Shown here: in pieces, positions 13,351 to 14,616 of the stretch
Position numbering within the stretch: position 1 is the first letter of the stretch
Layout: the number at the start of each line of letters is the position of its first letter
Assembly: GCA_027068725.1 (NCBI GenBank)
Contig: JAMOMD010000073.1
Coordinates: 1 to 14,616 of the forward strand
Direction: 5' to 3'
DNA: 14,616 bases
Origin: Thermoproteales archaeon
Lineage (GTDB): Archaea; Thermoproteota; Thermoprotei; Thermoproteales; Thermocladiaceae
Program-made: the position numbers and the translations under genes
Notes under the pieces: model-generated
What the model saw: only the letters and a program-made list of their open reading frames with translations
Database searches by the model: none
Told to the model about the DNA's origin: nothing

Positions 13351-14040
13351 ATGCGTGTATGTGTGCTATTCTCAGGCGGAAAAGATAGCACATTTGCATA
13401 CCACTGGGCAGTTCTCCACGGCTTTGATGTTGCATGTCTAATAACGCTCAAGCCAGAGACCTCGGAATCCTGGATGTTTCACTACCCCTGCATAGACTTG
13501 ACGCAGCTACAGGCAGAGGCAATAGGTCTTCCTCAGATCGTGGCTCACACATCAGGAAAAAGAGACGTAGAGCTAGAGGATCTCAAGCGCGCAATCTCAG
13601 AGGCTGTGAGTAGATTCAAGATAAGGGGAGTTGTCTCTGGTGCACTACTATCAGACTATCAGCGCATGAACATAAACATGATATGCGAAGAACTTGGACT
13701 AAGAACGTACTCTCCCCTCTGGAGAAAAGATCAAGCAAACTACATGAGAGAACTTATCGACTATGGTTTTGAAATAATGATAACTTCAATAAGTGTTCTA
13801 GGACTATCACCGGAATTCCTTGGGAAAGTCCTCACAAAAGAAGATGTTGAAAAAATAATTGAACTATCTAGAAGGTACGGATTTAATCCCGCGTTCGAGG
13901 GAGGTGAGGCTGAGACTCTTGTTATTAATGCGCCCCTATTCAAAAAACGTATAGTTGTAGAGGAGTATGAGATAGTGAAAGAGTCGGAGCATGTGTGGAG
14001 ACTAAATATAAAACGTGCAAAGCTGGTATCAAAAACTTGA
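13351..14040 (+). CDS. dph6: Diphthine--ammonia ligase (Dph6-type ATP pyrophosphatase)
   Basis: A 229-residue N-type ATP pyrophosphatase. Dph6 uses ATP and ammonia to amidate diphthine on the conserved histidine of elongation factor 2, the last step of diphthamide formation in archaea and eukaryotes. The PP-loop SGGKDS is at residues 8-13, and the family hallmark EGGEAETLVINAPLF is at about 183-197. The middle has VSGALLSDYQRMNINMICEELGL, which fits the family pattern for the region around the substrate site. Length is that of archaeal single-domain members, without the extra domains of eukaryotic proteins. The ATG at 13351 is 21 nt after the stop of the preceding unknown gene, so they probably share a transcript. 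Family assignment is strong. Confidence 0.93.
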   Translation: MRVCVLFSGGKDSTFAYHWAVLHGFDVACLITLKPETSESWMFHYPCIDLTQLQAEAIGLPQIVAHTSGKRDVELEDLKRAISEAVSRFKIRGVVSGALLSDYQRMNINMICEELGLRTYSPLWRKDQANYMRELIDYGFEIMITSISVLGLSPEFLGKVLTKEDVEKIIELSRRYGFNPAFEGGEAETLVINAPLFKKRIVVEEYEIVKESEHVWRLNIKRAKLVSKT

Positions 14041-14051
14041 TATAAAAATAC

Positions 14052-14078
14052 ACTGAGAGTGCAGTACTGAGAGTGCAG
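14052..14078. repeat. Tandem 13-base direct repeat upstream of the ABC transporter gene
   Basis: ACTGAGAGTGCAG occurs at 14052-14064 and again at 14066-14078, a perfect repeat with a 14-bp period. It lies 12 nt after the dph6 stop and about 55 bp upstream of the TATA box of the ABC gene. It could be a regulator site or a chance slippage duplication. Confidence 0.6.
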
Positions 14079-14128
14079 GAATAGGCAAATAGGTTTGTTG
14101 CAATTTGATGATTGTTAACTCACGCAAA

Positions 14129-14140
14129 CCTTATTAACTA
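14129..14140 (+). promoter_or_regulatory. TATA box of the ABC transporter gene
   Basis: CCTTATTAACTA at 14129-14140 is a TATA-like element centred about 27 nt upstream of the GTG at 14161, which has no Shine-Dalgarno sequence. This spacing supports a leaderless transcript. Confidence 0.5.
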
Positions 14141-14160
14141 TCCTTGCATATTCCTAATAC

Positions 14161-14616
14161 GTGAAATTACAGGTAGCTAATCTTTACGTGGGCTATTTTG
14201 GTCATCCAATCTTAGAGAATGTAAATGCTGCATTTGAACCTGGTCTTAATTTCATAATTGGTCCCAATGGGAGTGGAAAGAGCACTCTCCTTAGAACAAT
14301 AGTCGGCGTGTTGAAGCCTATTAGAGGAGATGTTCTATTGGATGGAGTGTCGGTATTTAGGAATCCTAGGGTTAAGAAATTGATAGGATATTTTCCTCAC
14401 GGGGTTGGACTTCTTCCTAATCTGACGGTTAGGAAGAATCTTATACTCTATGGAGAGCTTATAGGTCTTGAGAGAAATTTAGTTAGAAGTCGTATTGAAG
14501 AAATATCAAGCTTATTTAAGCTAGATGATCTTCTCGACAAGCGAGTATCTGAGCTTAGTCATGGTCAGAGAGTTAGAGTAGGTATAGCAAGAGCTCTTCT
14601 TCACGATCCTGAAGTA
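14161..14616 (+). CDS. ABC transporter ATP-binding protein, C-terminally truncated by window edge
   Basis: An open frame from GTG 14161 runs through 152 codons to the end of the window. It has Walker A GPNGSGKST at 34-42 and the ABC signature LSHGQ at 132-136; the Walker B segment would follow just past the edge (the last residues are LLHDPEV). It is the ATPase of an ABC transporter in the membrane, with no visible clue to substrate; the architecture (IGYFPHGVGLLPNLTV, TVRKNL) resembles ABC-2/drug-export or polysaccharide-type exporters and similar ATPases. The Q-loop position, normally Gln in the YxPQ context, reads His (H80). A sharp change to G/T-ending codons sets it apart from dph6. Downstream permease genes are expected but not seen. 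Confidence 0.85.
   Translation, partial: MKLQVANLYVGYFGHPILENVNAAFEPGLNFIIGPNGSGKSTLLRTIVGVLKPIRGDVLLDGVSVFRNPRVKKLIGYFPHGVGLLPNLTVRKNLILYGELIGLERNLVRSRIEEISSLFKLDDLLDKRVSELSHGQRVRVGIARALLHDPEV

Noticed and set aside
14108..14137. Nine-codon ATG frame upstream of the ABC gene
   Set aside because: It precedes the predicted transcript start from the TATA box and has no ribosome binding site; chance frame.
1..14616. CRISPR arrays, tRNA or rRNA genes, insertion sequences, or prophage genes
   Set aside because: No regularly spaced repeats, cloverleaf-like segments, transposase motifs or terminal inverted repeats were seen on reading both strands.

Overview
The window looks like a chromosomal segment of a thermophilic archaeon, most likely in the Thermoproteota (crenarchaeal) branch. 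The reasons are an archaeosine tRNA-modification enzyme, an archaeal UPF0282-type metallo-beta-lactamase protein, an archaeal-size diphthine-ammonia ligase, a secreted subtilisin-like protease, heavy AGA/AGG arginine usage, and repeated TATA-like boxes 26-30 nt upstream of start codons with little Shine-Dalgarno sequence (leaderless-style transcription). The genus cannot be fixed from the sequence. The genes are packed tightly in alternating divergent and convergent pairs. No rRNA, tRNA, CRISPR array or insertion sequence was seen, and no gene-free stretch exceeds about 210 bases.

Layout. Positions 1-1136 (minus strand) hold an ArsA/Get3-like ATPase translationally coupled to a truncated membrane-anchored protein. 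Positions 1119-2594 (plus) encode a radical SAM protein fused to a DUF5591/ArcS-type domain, which could hold the last two steps of archaeosine formation in one chain. Positions 2622-5810 (minus) encode a very large secreted subtilase with a tandem TATA-box promoter. Positions 6021-6773 (plus) encode a CooC-type nickel-insertion ATPase, convergent with and overlapping a RACo-like ferredoxin/ASKHA corrinoid-activation ATPase (6766-8460, minus). Positions 8519-9945 (plus) encode a two-gene complex I/group 4 hydrogenase-like module (NuoC-like and NuoH-like) with no catalytic subunit beside it. Then come a UPF0282 MBL-fold protein (9967-10881, minus), a small winged-helix regulator (11009-11356, plus), a coupled pair of unknown small genes (11362-12191, minus), an unknown 357-residue protein and Dph6 (12256-14040, plus), and the start of an ABC-transporter ATPase (14161 to the window end).

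How the genes fit together. The central block (about 6.0-9.9 kb) points to carbon monoxide/acetyl-CoA and H2 or electron-transfer metabolism. CooC matures the Ni cluster of CO dehydrogenase, a RACo-type protein re-reduces the cobalt of a corrinoid protein, and the NuoC/NuoH pair would be part of a membrane-bound, ion-pumping oxidoreductase. None of the catalytic enzymes lie in the window, so this reading rests on the accessory genes. The flanks carry translation-related functions (archaeosine in tRNA, diphthamide in EF-2) and several genes I do not recognise.
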